From positions 59,311,361 to 59,375,360 of the forward strand of contig NW_023605194.1 in assembly GCF_014898055.3 (NCBI RefSeq): a stretch of 64,000 nucleotides of DNA, given 5' to 3'. The notes beneath the pieces are model-generated. The model saw only the letters and a program-made list of their open reading frames with translations, ran no database searches and had not been told where the DNA came from. The position numbers and the translations under genes were made by a program. The stretch comes from Talpa occidentalis. Lineage: Eukaryota > Chordata > Mammalia > Eulipotyphla > Talpidae. This document shows, piece by piece, positions 11,476 to 23,033 of the stretch; position 1 is the first letter of the stretch; each line of letters begins with the position of its first letter.

Positions 11476-11780
11476 GGGCCTCCCCGGTGGCGCAGCGGTT
11501 GAGCGCTGGGTTGCGAAGCTGCCCGCGGCCTCTGCGGCGCCGGTTCAATCCCCGGCTGCTCCCCGGCCACGGGAGGAGGGTCCCACATGGCGCGCAGACC
11601 TCTCCTGCCGCCCGCTGCTCCCCTCAGCAGTGTACCTCGGTCCTTCTGCCTGCTCTGCTCCCCGCTCTGGCTCTGGTGAATTCTCTCACCCTCCCGCCTT
11701 CTGACTGTACCCAGTGCATGTATAAACAAACAAACAAACAAATAAATAAATAAACATGCCTCTATTAAAAAAAAAAAAAA
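11476..11780 (+). mobile_element. tRNA-derived SINE, type Ia (young)
   Basis: Near-consensus head gggcctccccggtggcgcag, A box TGGCGCAGCGG, B box GGTTCAATCCC (one change), extended tail ending acatgcctctattaaaa. Perfect 15-bp TSD taaagtatacatgca at 11461-11475 and 11781-11795. Confidence 0.97.
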
Positions 11781-11795
11781 TAAAGTATACATGCA

Positions 11796-12152
11796 ACATT
11801 TATGAAAAGTAGCCAAATTCTAGGTTTCGATTAAGTCTCAGCAACTTACAATAAAATGGTGTCAGTCATATCCTGTGACCACAATTTACACAGAAACAAA
11901 TATTAACTGAAAATATGCATATATTTTGAAAATAAATTCATAATACCAGGATCAATGAAGTGAGTTTACAGTTAAAATTATATAATATACATAATTAGAT
12001 ACTATTGTTAGCAATTTAAAAGTATACTTCACAATGTGGATTGATCATGAAAATATTATCTTCTCATATGCAATATCACTTGGAGAATCAGTGTCAGGAG
12101 GTGTATGTATACACTTTTCTCTAAAGCTAACTTTATTATTTTTGAAACAAAA
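11796..12152. other. Unique intergenic DNA
   Basis: A/T-rich with no gene or recognised repeat. Confidence 0.45.
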
Positions 12153-12163
12153 TATGATCCTAA

Positions 12164-12436
12164 GGCCTCCCTGGTGGGCTAAGGGTTAAGTCTCAGCACT
12201 ATCATTGCAAAGGCCTGAGTTCAATACCGGTCAGGGAGCTGACCCACATGGCGCAGCAGACCTCTCCTGTCTTACCCTCTGTTCCCCTCAGCACTGTATT
12301 TCAGTAAATCCACCTGCTCTGTTCCCCACTCTGTTTCTGGTGAATCCTCTCACCCCCATACCTTTCATACTCTGGCCTGCACCTCAGTTCTATGAAAAAA
12401 TAAATATTTTTTAAAAAAGGAAATAATTTAAAATAG
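12164..12436 (+). mobile_element. tRNA-derived SINE, type II (old)
   Basis: Plus-strand copy with many small gaps, including loss of the (A/T)GCATAAATAAAT part of the tail. TSD tatgatcctaa at 12153-12163 and 12437-12447. Confidence 0.9.
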
Positions 12437-12703
12437 TATGATCCTAAAAAGACAGATAAAACTAATTGACCTTTCTAAACCTAATAATAGGTTAGGATCA
12501 ACTGAGGAGATAAACCCTATGATTTTTTTGAAGTTACCATAGACTCATAAATCTGAAATTCAAAAAGAATCTTGGTTGTGGAAAGATTTGTAATGTTCCA
12601 CACCAATAAAAAAAAATGATGACTAATCATTTCTTCAGATCTTATTAGGAACTGATTACTTACTATTTTATCCTCACCATATCTTTATAATAAGGTAGAT
12701 AGT

Positions 12704-13020
12704 GGGCCTCCCCGGTGGCGCAGCGGTTGAGCGCTGGGTTGCGAAGCTGCGCGCGGCCTCTGCGGCGCCGGTTCGATCCCCGGCTGCTCCCCGGCCACCG
12801 GAGGAGGGTCCCACATGGCGCGCAGACCTCTCCTGCCGCCCGCTGCTCCCCTCAGCAGTGTACTTCGGTCCTTCTGCCTGTTCTGCTCCCCGCTCTGGCA
12901 CTGGTGAATTCTCTCGCCCTCCCGCGCTTCTGACTGTACCCAGTGCATGTATAAACAAAACAAACAAACAAACCAGCAAACAAATAAATAAAGCATGCCT
13001 CTATAAAAAAAAAAAAAAAA
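12704..13020 (+). mobile_element. tRNA-derived SINE, type Ia (young)
   Basis: Near-consensus copy with intact A box TGGCGCAGCGG and B box GGTTCGATCCC, and an extended tail. Perfect 13-bp TSD taaggtagatagt at 12691-12703 and 13021-13033. This is the best reference copy in the window for the young subfamily. Confidence 0.97.
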
Positions 13021-13068
13021 TAAGGTAGATAGTACCTCTGCTTTATAGTCAGAGAAAAATGGAGACCT

Positions 13069-13176
13069 AATATACATATATACACACACACACACATACA
13101 TACATACATATATAGAGACACACACATATATATTTCTTGCATATATATAGTACAGCATACATATACATATACACAG
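13069..13176. repeat. CA/TA simple repeat cluster
   Basis: (CA)n, (CATA)n and (TA)n tracts interrupted by short non-repeat words. Confidence 0.9.
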
Positions 13177-13189
13177 ATATTTTAATTTG

Positions 13190-13704
13190 GGGATTATACC
13201 TTTGCAATTCCATATGTGCACATGTTCTACTCACTCTCCACAAAACCACCCATGCTAGAACCCCCATCCCCTCCTCCTTCACTCTGTTCCCTCTGATAAA
13301 CATTAAGTTCTTTCACTGAGACCAAGATTTAGACCTGTTTTTGTTAGTGCATAAATTTACTTATTTATAGTCCACAGATGAGTGAGATCATTCAGTATCT
13401 TTCACTTTCTGACTTATTTCACCTAACAATCATCACAAAGTTCATCCATTTTGTCCCAAAAGTCACTATTTCACCTTTCTTATCTTTACAGGTGTGTAGA
13501 TTTTCACTGAGTTGACAGTCCACAATTTCTTTATCTGTTGAAGGGCATTTAGGTTGGTTCCATGACTTGACAATTGTGGACAGTGCTGACATGAACATAG
13601 ATGTATAGAAGTCTTTTTGTATTAGATTTTTCATATTTTTTGGATAAATACCTAATAGAGGTGTTGCTGGATAGTATGGAATTTTCATTTTTCTTTTTAT
13701 AAAT
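13190..13704 (-). repeat. Old L1 3' fragment, minus strand
   Basis: The complement reads as the tail end of ORF2 and the 3' UTR of an old L1. The conceptual product contains [15 protein letters not shown] and SWNQPKCPS, the diverged versions of the young L1's [15 protein letters not shown] and KQPKCPK. Frames are broken. Confidence 0.8.
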
Positions 13705-13715
13705 TAAAAACGTTA

Positions 13716-13979
13716 ATTTATTTATTTATTTTAAGATTTATTTATGCAAGCACTGGGTACAGTCAGAAGCTCGGGAGGGCGAGAGAAATCACCAGAGTCA
13801 GAGTGGGAAACAGAACAGGCAGACTGACGAAGTTACTGCTGAGGGGAGCAGCGGGTGGCAGGAGAGGTCTGTGCGCCATGTGGGACCCTCACCCAGTGGC
13901 TGGGGATCGAATTTGTGCTGCAGAGACTGAGGGCAGCTTCACAACCCAGCGCTAAACCGCTGCGCCACCAGGGAGGCCC
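13716..13979 (-). mobile_element. tRNA-derived SINE, type I
   Basis: Minus-strand copy inserted at the end of the old L1 fragment. Approximate TSD taaaaacgtta (13705-13715) against taaaaatgttta (from 13980). Confidence 0.88.
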
Positions 13980-13989
13980 TAAAAATGTT

Positions 13990-14417
13990 TATTTTTTTTA
14001 AGATAAAATTTCCCCCAAAATATAATCCAATCACAATTACAAAAGGTGATAGGATTTTAAAAAAGAAGTTAGCAAGTTAATTCTAATGCTTGTATGAAAG
14101 ATCAACTCTATAAGTGCATCTAAAAACATTCTAGGAGAAACCAATAAGGAAGTATTTGTTCTACTACATCATAATTTAATTGTTAAAGATAGTAATTTAC
14201 CACACCAAAAGCATCTGAAAAAGTGTGTGACCTAAAACATATAGTGTTGTAAAAAAATATTAATTCAAAAAACAAACAAAAAAAAAATCAACAGAGACAT
14301 GAAAACAGATGGAACCAGGGCTAAGGTTAAGCAGGTGAGTTCAGACTTCATCAGCATATGGAGGAAATCTATTTCTAAAATACTCAAAAAGTGAAACTGA
14401 AAAAAGAAAAACAATGA
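13990..14417. other. Unique A-rich DNA
   Basis: No gene or identifiable repeat. Confidence 0.4.
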
Positions 14418-14431
14418 GAAAATTCACTAGC

Positions 14432-14708
14432 AAGGCCTCCCTGGTGGTGCACCGGTTGAGTGCTGGGCTGCCAAGCTGCCCGCAGCCTCTGTAGCACCAA
14501 TTCGATCCCCTGCAGCTGGCGAGGGTCCCACATGGCGCAGACCTCTCCTGCCGTGCCCCCTGCTCCCCTCAGCAGTGTGCTTCGTAGGTCTGCCTGTTCT
14601 GTTCCCTGCTCTGGCTCTGGTGAATTCTCTCACCCTCCCGTGCTTCTGACTGTACCCAGTGCTTGTATAAATAAAATAAATAAAAATCATTAAAAAATAA
14701 TAAAAAAA
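14432..14708 (+). mobile_element. tRNA-derived SINE, type I
   Basis: Plus-strand copy with a short deletion after the B box. Perfect 13-bp TSD gaaaattcactag at 14418-14430 and 14709-14721. Confidence 0.93.
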
Positions 14709-14721
14709 GAAAATTCACTAG

Positions 14722-15077
14722 TAATTGCTGATGTTAAAGTTCTGGAGACATTAACCTCACAAGAGCAATAATTTGCCTGAGAAGCCAATAAAAATTAATC
14801 TCAGAAAATCAAATATGTAAATACATACAGTAATTTAAATAAGGTAAGACCATATCAATATGTCTGTGATAGATAATCATTAAACAGATCTTTGTAAATA
14901 TGTGAAACTGGATAAGGATAAAAACAGAATTTTAAATCAGTAGCAATATGGCTCTTTTAAAGAGTAATCACTTCAAGAATACCTCTGAGTCACAGGACCA
15001 AGATTACCACTGATTAGTAAAGCACTAAATATCCTACAGGATATGTTTGGGGAATTGTCTCTTTGGCTAACTTTATA
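14722..15077. other. Unique intergenic DNA
   Basis: No gene or repeat recognised. Confidence 0.45.
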
Positions 15078-15084
15078 TTTTCTT

Positions 15085-15377
15085 ATTTATTTATTCATTC
15101 ATCCACCCATTTATTTATTTATTTATTTATTTATTTATGTATACAAGCACTGGGTACAGTCAGAAGTGCGGGAAGGTGAGAGAATTCACCAGAGCCAGAG
15201 TGGGGAACAGAACAAGCAGACTGACGAAATACACTGCTGAGGGGAGCAGCAGGCGGCAGGAGAGGTCTGTCGCGCTGTGTGGGAACCTCACCGGTGGCCA
15301 GGGATCGAACTGGCACTGCAGAGGCTGCAGGCAGCTTGGCAGCTCAGCGCTCAACCACTGTGCCACCAGGGGAGGCC
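15085..15377 (-). mobile_element. tRNA-derived SINE, type I, long (TTTA)n tail
   Basis: The minus-strand body spans 15135-15377. The left end is a (TTTA)n/(CATT)n stretch grown from the tail. No clear TSD. Confidence 0.88.
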
Positions 15378-15449
15378 CTCTTTTTTATTTTTAAAAGTAG
15401 TAATTCTTAAAATTGTTGTTCATTTTTGGACAATATGATTTCTCCCCTC

Positions 15450-16095
15450 AGGTGTGCTCACTAGTTCTCCCAGGACCAAAGTACCCACAGTCTATCACCA
15501 TATTCCCTTGTGCTCCCCACACCCTCCTTCCCCTTGCCCCTGTTTTCACCCCTCCTTTATCCCAACCCCTCCTGGATGCCACAGATCTGTGGTCAGCTTT
15601 CAAGGTTTGTCATTTTCATTTTCTAAAGAAATCTTCATACCATTTTCCAAAGAGGTTGCACCAACTTGCATTCACCAACAATGGATAAGATTTCCCTTTT
15701 CACCACAAGCTTACCAACATTTGTTGATTTCACTCTTATTTTATTATTATTATTATTTTTAAAAGATTTATTTATATGCATACAAGAGCTGGGGTATAGG
15801 CCAGAGATGCAGGGGGTGAGAGGATTCACCAGAGAGAGAGTGGGGAGCAGAACAGGCAGACTGACTGAAATACACTGCTGAGGGGAGCAGCGGGTGAGAC
15901 AGGAGAGGTCTGCTTCGCCATGTGGGTTCTCCCTAGCCGGCTGGGGATCAGTCTCGTGCTGCAGAGGCTGCAGATTGCTTGGTAGTGCAGTGCTTAACCC
16001 CCTGCGCTACCAGGGAAGCCCCCTCACTCTTTTTTTAATAGGCCATTCTCACAGGGGTGAAATGATAATCTCATTGAGGTTTTGATCATGTATAT
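15450..16095 (-). repeat. Old L1 fragment interrupted by a SINE
   Basis: The complement of 15635-15729 encodes [13 protein letters not shown], the conserved L1 ORF2 stretch. The complement of 16032-16095 continues into the tPVRMA-like region (ggccattctcacaggggtga). 15450-15640 looks like a C-rich L1 3' region. The two halves were one piece before the SINE at 15738-16023 landed. Confidence 0.75.
15738..16023 (-). mobile_element. tRNA-derived SINE, type II, within old L1
   Basis: Minus-strand copy with a short TSD tcactctt (15730-15737 and 16024-16031), splitting the L1 fragment. Confidence 0.9.
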
Positions 16096-16581
16096 TTTTT
16101 AACTGTTTATTATGAAAAAATTGTATACTTAGGAAAGTTGCAAAAACAATGCAGGGAGTTCCCATACATCCTTTAGTAGTATTCCCCAATATTAACATCT
16201 TATATAAGCATATTAAAATTATTATAACAATTAATATTGATAAGTATATTACCTAATCTATCGACCTTATGATTTTTTAATTTATGTTCCAATCCTGTCC
16301 TTTCTCTGCTCTAAAACTACTTCCAGGATTCCACATGATATGGAATCCAGACTCTTCCTGTCTTGGGCTTTCATGATTGTCCTTTGTCTTTCTTTTTTGT
16401 ATTTCACGAGTATGCCATTTTTAAAGATAATTGTCTAATATTTTATAAATATCTCTCAATATAATATTGTTTAATATTTTCTTTCTGTTTGATTAGTAGT
16501 ATACAATTTAGGCAAGAATATCATGGAAGTTAATCCTTTCTCAGTGTATTATATTAGAGTTACATAATGTCAAAACATCTT

Positions 16582-16843
16582 GGGCCTCCCCTGGTGGCGC
16601 AGTGGTTGAGCGCTAGGCTGAGAAGCTGCCCACAGCCTCTGAAGCGCGGGTTTGTTCCCGGCCACCAGTGAGGGTCCCACATGGTGAGCAGACCTCTCCT
16701 GCTGTGCCCGCTGCTCCCCTCAGCAGGGTATTTCATTGGTCTGCCTGCTCTGCTCCCTGCTCTGGCTCTGGTGAATTCTCTCACCCTCTCGTGCTTCTGA
16801 CTGTACCCAGTGCTTGTATAAATAAATTTTTTTAAAAAAAATC
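16582..16843 (+). mobile_element. tRNA-derived SINE, type I
   Basis: Plus-strand copy. Head cttgggcctcccctggtggcgc, A box TGGCGCAGTGG. No convincing TSD. Confidence 0.9.
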
Positions 16844-17134
16844 TTACTGCTGGTGATATTGAGATATTAATTTGATCATTTAATTAGGGTGGTATCTGCT
16901 AATTTTTTCCACTATAAATCTACTAATTCACAAGTAGCTTGCAGTAGGAGGATACTTTGAGACAATGCAAATATCTTTCTATAAAATATAATTTTGCTAA
17001 TAATTTTATTATCTTTTACAGATTCTAACCAAAAATAATTATTCTAGTTTGCCAAATTGCAATTATTAACCTGCATTTTTAAACATTTATTAATTAGAAT
17101 TTTACTGTAAGTAAAAGTTTCTTTTGTACTATTT

Positions 17135-17405
17135 TTTTTTTTTTTTTAAGATTTATTTATGCATACAAGAGCTGAGGTACAGGTCAGAGATGTGGGGGGT
17201 GAGAAGATTCACCAGAGACAGAGTGGGGAACAGAACAGGCTGACTGACTGAAATACACTGTAGAGGGGAGCAGCGGGGAGACAGGAGAAGTCTGCCTTGC
17301 CATGTGGGTTGCTCCCTGCCTGGCTAGGGATTGAACTCGTGCAGCAGAGGCCACCGATTGCTTCATAGAGCGGTGCTTAACCACTTGCGCCACCAGGGAG
17401 GCCCC
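17135..17405 (-). mobile_element. tRNA-derived SINE, type II
   Basis: Minus-strand copy with perfect 15-bp TSD tcttttgtactattt at 17120-17134 and 17406-17420. Confidence 0.95.
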
Positions 17406-17724
17406 TCTTTTGTACTATTTACTGTATATTCAATTATTTATTTGCATCAGTATGGACTCATGCACATATACTTCATGTTATAGGTTATAATTCATTACAG
17501 TTATTATTTATTTCATCATTTGGATTGTCCAAGATTTGGCCATTGGAAGCTCTGTCAGGTGTTTTCCAAGTTATTCATTCTGGCACTGCCAGGTTTTAAA
17601 GCATTTCCTTACTTTCTGGCCATAGGAAAATTTCAGGCTCATCTTCTATTTTCTTTGGACCTGCACAAAATCTACCATTTTTCCAATGAACCTTGGTTGC
17701 CATTACTGGAGAATAGTATTGAGA

Positions 17725-17994
17725 GGGGCTTCCCTGGTGGTGTAAGGGGTTAATACGCAGCACTATGAAGCTATCCACAGCCACTGCAGCATGAGTTTGA
17801 TCCCTGGCCAGGGAGCTACCCACATGGCGCAGCAGACCTCTCTTGTCTCACCCGCTGCTCCCCTCAGCAGTGTATTTCTGTCAATCCGCCTGTTCTGTTC
17901 CCCACTCTGTCTCTAGTGAATTCTCTCACCCCCACACCTCTAGCCTGTACCCCAGTTCTTGCATGCATAAATAAATAAATCTTTAAAAAAAAAC
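17725..17994 (+). mobile_element. tRNA-derived SINE, type II
   Basis: Plus-strand copy with perfect 13-bp TSD aatagtattgaga at 17712-17724 and 17995-18007. Confidence 0.95.
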
Positions 17995-18060
17995 AATAGT
18001 ATTGAGAAACCAAAATCTGGGTGCTAGGTATACTTGTTACAATAGCCCATTATATTTCAA

Positions 18061-19570
18061 AAAATAAAAACAAAATTTACTTTTTTTTCCTGTCAGCAAG
18101 GCCAACCAACAATGATAGAAGTAAATAGAATGACAGCTGTTAACATGCAGAAAGCAGAATTCATTCAACTGTAACTTTTGGATGAACCAGGGACTATATA
18201 TCTGGTTGTGTGCTGGCCGTGGAAAGTTGAGAAGCACTGGGCATTCTGCTCCTGTCACTTGACTTGTTTAAACAAACCATGGACTCTAGTTCTTGCTCAT
18301 AAATCATTTCTGTGGAGTCAGAATAATGCCTTCTATATTTAAACCGCCAAATAGCCTAAGTTCTAACCTATAACAGGTGAGAAAAAATTTGGCAAAGAGG
18401 CTATCTCTTATCACTATACGTAGTTTCTAATTCAGCCCTGAGTCAGAAGACAGAATGCCAATTTAAACTCATTAACCTTCCTGACATGCTCTCTTCAGCA
18501 GAGCATAAATAATTTTGACTTTGAGTTGAAGTTTCCGATGCCAGATTCTCAGCTTCAGCTCACTAACTGTAGGCTAGTACTCTCTTCCAATAGCTACAAG
18601 CAGGAAAATGGTAGCAGATTTGAAATTTAAATGACCTCAGGCAATGTGTTGACCTAAATTTTATGTCAGTGATTTAAGAGACACTCAATGGCTCTAGGCA
18701 GGAACAAAAAAAAAGAGCTGAAAAATTTCTCCCCATGAATAATCTCAAACAACTTCAGGGCCAGATTTTGGCTTCAGCTCTCTGCACATAACTCAGTTAT
18801 GTTTTCATCTTGGGGAAATCAACAGGACTCCTGCACTATAAACATAATAGTGAGTTCAAAATAGTCAGTGCTTTGGAAAAGACAGATGATACCAGAGTCT
18901 GGAGTCTTTTGAAAAATTTATCAAATAGAGAACAGTACTTTGGAGACTCACAGACTAGGCAAGTAGATCTTAATAAATTTGAGGAGCACAGGAATATAAA
19001 TAACATGTGGATCAGAAACCTAGATGAGTAAGATCAATACTCAGAGGGACTGCTAGAATGTTCCATAGGGGTGTTTATAGTCTTGGAACTCTTAATGATA
19101 AAAGAAAATCTGAACTGCAAAATCATGGTTTGTGAAATGCAACTCTGTTTTTGGTTGTTGTTCCTCAGTGGGGAGTTTGGCACATATCTATACTCCTAAA
19201 AATCATTATTTTACACTACTATAACACTTGCTAAAAACTCCAACTTAACATAAACAAAACTTTCTTAATTCTAAGTAATAGAACATAGACTATACACATC
19301 ATTTATATTTTCCTTTTATTCTACATTGGGCTTATTTATATATATGAACCACATTCTCAATAATATGCTTGAAAAGTAAAAGAAATATTTTCATAATATT
19401 CACTAGAAAAGTGTGCTCTATTTCCTGCTGCAAAATAATTGACTTTTCATCATCATCCTTGAAAAATAAGGTGCACTAATAGGTATTTCGGGTATATAAT
19501 TATACTTTTCAGTGTTTAGATATTAAATATTATTTTTGCTATAACAGAAGTGAATGTTCACAAGAATCCT
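18061..19570. other. Unique intergenic DNA
   Basis: The longest frames (73 codons) have no recognisable domain. No recent repeat is present. Confidence 0.45.
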
Positions 19571-19577
19571 ATGGAAT

Positions 19578-19842
19578 TGCATTTGGTGGCACAGGGGGTT
19601 GGGCATGGCACTGTGAGGCTATCCGCAGCTTCTGCAGCATGAGTTTGATCCCCAGCTGGCCGGGAGCTACCCACATGGTGCAGCAGTCCTCTCCTTTCTT
19701 GTCCGCTGTTCCCCTCAACAGAGCATTTTGGTCAGTCCACCTGTTCTGCTCCCCACTCTGCCTCTGGTGAATCCTCTCACCCCCTGCACCTCTGGCCTGT
19801 ATCCCAGTCCTTGTATGCATAAATAAATAAATCTTAAAAAAA
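19578..19842 (+). mobile_element. tRNA-derived SINE, type II (old head)
   Basis: Plus-strand copy in which the first bases of the head are mutated (gcatttggtggcacag). The rest of the body and the ataaataaataaatctt tail are clear. No TSD recognised. Confidence 0.87.
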
Positions 19843-20654
19843 ATCAACCATACCATTGAAAGAATCAGCCAGAACCATGAACTCCTAGTCTCATGAAATG
19901 ACTGGCCAACAACAGCATCTACTACGTGGGTGGATTTATGATAAGATTTATTCTCTCAGCAAAGCAATGTACTAGCAGGTATTTCACTTTAAGGGTAAGT
20001 ACCATTTATGCTACATTATTCCACTGTAGTGCTTCTTTGAAGGAGAATAAAAGGTGATCTGTCCATAAAAACCACCAAGTAAGTTAAGCATAATGAAATA
20101 AGGAAAAAGCCACTCATTTACATCAAATTTGTGTCACAGGTATTCACTTACTGTTGCTCTTGAAGACACCAGAGAATCTTAAAAAGGAGTCATTTTTAAC
20201 TTCATTCCCAACCAAAGTCATCTATTCTCATGTAAGTTTACTTATATATTCATATTCTTTCTTATTTGTCAAATGCCAACAAGTGGTCAAGTATTGGACT
20301 TGTGGTAGCAGAAAAGCCAAAATATAGTTTTGATTTCTATTTATACCTGCATGTAAGCAGATATAAATATAAGCAGTTCAAATTTTCCCCTGCCAATACT
20401 TTTCAGACCAAAGAGAAACTAGGGTTCAAGGGACAGGACATAAGAAACTTATTCCATATAATATGAATAAAACTGAATATTAAATGATAAATTAAAGTAT
20501 GAGATATTTATTTTCAATTCCTTGCTTCCCAATGATTACTCTATCTTCAAAATTGTTGATCCTTTAACATAACTTAACAGCTGTTTTTATTTTTAAATTA
20601 CAGATTTGCTGCTGTAATCACAGTTTCTCAGGATATTGTTCTTCTTTATATTGT

Positions 20655-20657
<3 letters not shown>
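19843..20657. other. Unique intergenic DNA
   Basis: No gene or recognised repeat. Confidence 0.45.

Positions 20658-20685
<28 letters not shown>
20658..20685. repeat. (CA)14 microsatellite
   Basis: Uninterrupted CA dinucleotide run. Confidence 0.97.
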
Positions 20686-20849
20686 TCATACTCATAAGTA
20701 TCTCTAACTCAATCAATCAATGGATAATATTTGTTCTGTTCTACTAGAATAGTTATCTCTTACACTTTTAATATTCTCCTTAGACTAGAAGAGAATTTTA
20801 TTAACATAGTAACTTTTATAAAGCAGGCATTGAAATGCTGATTTATTTT

Positions 20850-21159
20850 ATTATTTTTTTTTTTATAGAGGCATGTTTATTTTATATTTATTTATTTGTT
20901 TGTTTTGTCTATACATGCACTGGGTACAGTCAGAAGCACGGGAGGGTGAGAGAATTCACCAGAGCCAGAGCGGGGAGCAGAGCAGGTAGAAGGACCGAAG
21001 TACACTGCTGAGGGGAGCAGCGGGCCGCAGGAGAGGTCTGCGCGCCATGTGGGACCCTCCTCCGGTGGCCGGGGAGCAGCCGGGGATCGAACCGGCGCCG
21101 CAGAGGCTGCGGGCAGGTTCGCAACCCAGCGCTCAACCGCTGCGCCACTGGGGAGGCCC
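20850..21159 (-). mobile_element. tRNA-derived SINE, type Ia (young)
   Basis: Minus-strand near-consensus copy. Perfect 16-bp TSD aatgctgatttatttt at 20834-20849 and 21160-21175. Confidence 0.96.
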
Positions 21160-21326
21160 AATGCTGATTTATTTTTAATAAAGGAAGGGAGAGGAAGAAA
21201 CAGAGGATAGGAAGAAAGAAAAACTGATAATACACATTTCAAAAAAACCCACAAAATTCTTTTGCTAATCTCATTTCTTTATATCTCCTGGACATAAAAC
21301 ATTTTACCAAAAATGTACTTGCTAAG

Positions 21327-21580
21327 GCCTCCCTGGTGGCGCAAGGGGTTAAGACGCAACTGATGAAGCTCTCTGTAGCCACTGCAGCATGAGTTCAATC
21401 CCCGGCCAGGGAGCTACCCACATGGCGTAGCAGACCTCTCCTGACTCTCCTGCTGCTCCCCTCAGTGTACTTTAGTCAATCTGCCTGTTCTGTTCCCCAC
21501 TCTGTCTCTGGTGAATCCTCACTCTCCACACCTCTGGCCTGTACCCCAATTCTTGTATACATAAATAAATAAATCTTTAA
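21327..21580 (+). mobile_element. tRNA-derived SINE, type II
   Basis: Plus-strand copy with an 18-bp TSD aaaaatgtacttgctaag (21309-21326 and 21581-21598, the leading A's shared with the tail). Confidence 0.94.
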
Positions 21581-21755
21581 AAAAATGTACTTGCTAAGTA
21601 TAGAACAGAATCTTGGCTATAAAAGACAAAAACATTAACACATTATGCTTGCCTTAAAATTTCTTCTATAATTGAATAATGCTTTATTGATCACATGATC
21701 TTTAAATCAAGATTCAGATGATTAGACAAAAGGCATAATCAAATATAATCAGTAA

Positions 21756-21925
21756 AACAGGCAGATTGACTGAAATACACTGCTAAGGGGAGCAGCGGGC
21801 ACACAAGGAGAGGTTTGATGCGCCATGTGGGCAGCTCCCTGGCCAGGGATCGAACTAGTGCTGCAGTGGCCTCAGATAGCGTCGTAGGTTGCGTCTTAAC
21901 CCCTTGCGCCACCAGGGAGGGCCCA
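21756..21925 (-). mobile_element. tRNA-derived SINE, type II, tail-less fragment
   Basis: Only the head and middle are present, on the minus strand. The element stops before the promoter-distal part and A tail, and no TSD is visible, so it was truncated after insertion rather than during it. Confidence 0.85.
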
Positions 21926-21955
21926 ATACTACATTTGTAAACAAAAATATTTTTG

Positions 21956-22700
21956 GGTTATTTTTTTTTCATTTTTATTTTTTTTTTTTTTTTTTTTTTG
22001 TTTTAAAAGAATTGTAGCGGGCCTCCCCGGTGGCACAGCGGTTGAGCGCTGGGTTGCGAAGCTGCCCGCGGCCTCTGCGGCGCCGGTTCGATCCCCGGCT
22101 GCTCCCCAGCCACCTGAGGGTCCCACATGGCGCGCAGACCTCTCCTGCCGCCCGCTGCTCCCCTCAGCAGTGTACTTCGGTGTTTCTGCCTGCTCTGCTC
22201 CCCGCTCTGGCTCTGGTGAATTCTCTCACCCTCCCGTGCTTCTGATTGTACCCAGTGCATGTATAAACAAAAACAAACAAACAAACAAACAAATAAATAA
22301 AACATGCCTCTATAAAAAAAATATATATTAAAAAAAATAAATAAAAGAATTGTAGCTTATTAGTCATACATTTACTCTAACAGTCTTAAAAGCTAATGAC
22401 TGACCTTTTCTTTTTTTTATATTTTATTTAAATTTTATTTTTATATTCCCCATACAATTAAAACCCCCTTATTTTGACCCCAAGCCCTCCTTTCTCCGCC
22501 CCCCACCCGCCATAGAGTGTCTCTGGTTCGTAGTTGTTTGTTGATTTTGATATTTTCTTTCTTATAGTTATTCTTTTTCCTGGTCCCTTATTTAAGTTTT
22601 CTAGATTCCTGCTATGAATCCGGTATTTTTCTTTTTCTTTCTGGCTTATTTCGCTGAGCATGATCCCTTCCAGCTCCAAACAGCTGGGACTACATCAAAC
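21956..22700 (-). mobile_element. Composite L1 insertion: 3' transduction plus 5' inversion
   Basis: The unit is flanked by a perfect 18-bp duplication taaacaaaaatatttttg at 21938-21955 and 22701-22718. Reading the minus strand, 22677 down to about 22410 is the last part of L1 ORF2 and the 3' UTR, followed by an A-rich tail. Then come about 65 bp of non-L1 sequence (22357-22406 plus 22001-22018, split by a later SINE) and a second long poly(A) (complement of 21961-21999). At the other end, 22678-22700 reads AAACAGCTGGGACTACATCAAA-type ORF2 sequence on the plus strand, inverted relative to the rest, matching bases 551-573 of the first L1. This is the signature of twin priming. Five bases (21956-21960) between tail and TSD are unexplained. 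Confidence 0.85.
22019..22342 (+). mobile_element. tRNA-derived SINE, type Ia, inside L1 transduced segment
   Basis: Plus-strand copy with intact A and B boxes. Perfect 14-bp TSD aaaagaattgtagc at 22005-22018 and 22343-22356. It lies within the 3'-transduced part of the surrounding L1, so it is either younger than that insertion or was already in the transduced source. Confidence 0.96.
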
Positions 22701-22718
22701 TAAACAAAAATATTTTTG

Positions 22719-23030
22719 TTTTGAAAATATGGCTCTGCAAAATATTCATGAATTGATGGACTATACAACAGAGGTAATGTTATTAATTTCATTTATTTTT
22801 ATACATGATTTTTTTCAGGTTTTCCCTCAGAATTGATGATATTCTGTCAAACTGTGTATATTGTTAAATTGGATGAAATAAGATCCCTAGTAGTTCTGAA
22901 AATATTGTGCTTTAATTTCACAATTTACCTTATTTAAAAAAGAAAATAGGAATGATATGCCAGCAAAATGAACTCACTGATGACTTATCTCAAAGATATT
23001 AATAATAACATTTGTCTCTATTTAAGACCA
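22719..23030. other. Unique intergenic DNA
   Basis: No gene or repeat recognised. Confidence 0.45.
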
Positions 23031-23033
23031 TTA

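Larger units (their letters stand above)
16096..18060. repeat. Ancient L1-type interspersed repeat, split by three SINEs
   Basis: Segments 16100-16580, 16845-17118, 17421-17711 and 18008-18060 read in order like one long diverged mammalian repeat. Recognisable words are ttccaggattccacatgata, tcttgggctttcatgattgt, tttggccattggaagctct, ttactttctggccatagg, and gaaaccaaaatctgggtgctagg. I recognise this as a common L1-associated 3'/non-coding repeat but cannot name the subfamily. Confidence 0.5.

Noticed and set aside
12704..12800. Functional tRNA gene at SINE heads (A and B boxes present)
   Set aside because: The anticodon arm does not fold and the sequence continues into the SINE body and A tail. 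It is a SINE promoter, not a tRNA gene.
12685..13221. Long open frames overlapping SINEs (here 178 codons; many similar ones elsewhere)
   Set aside because: Their peptides are repeated across dozens of loci and simply translate the two strands of the GC-rich SINE body. There is no gene context.
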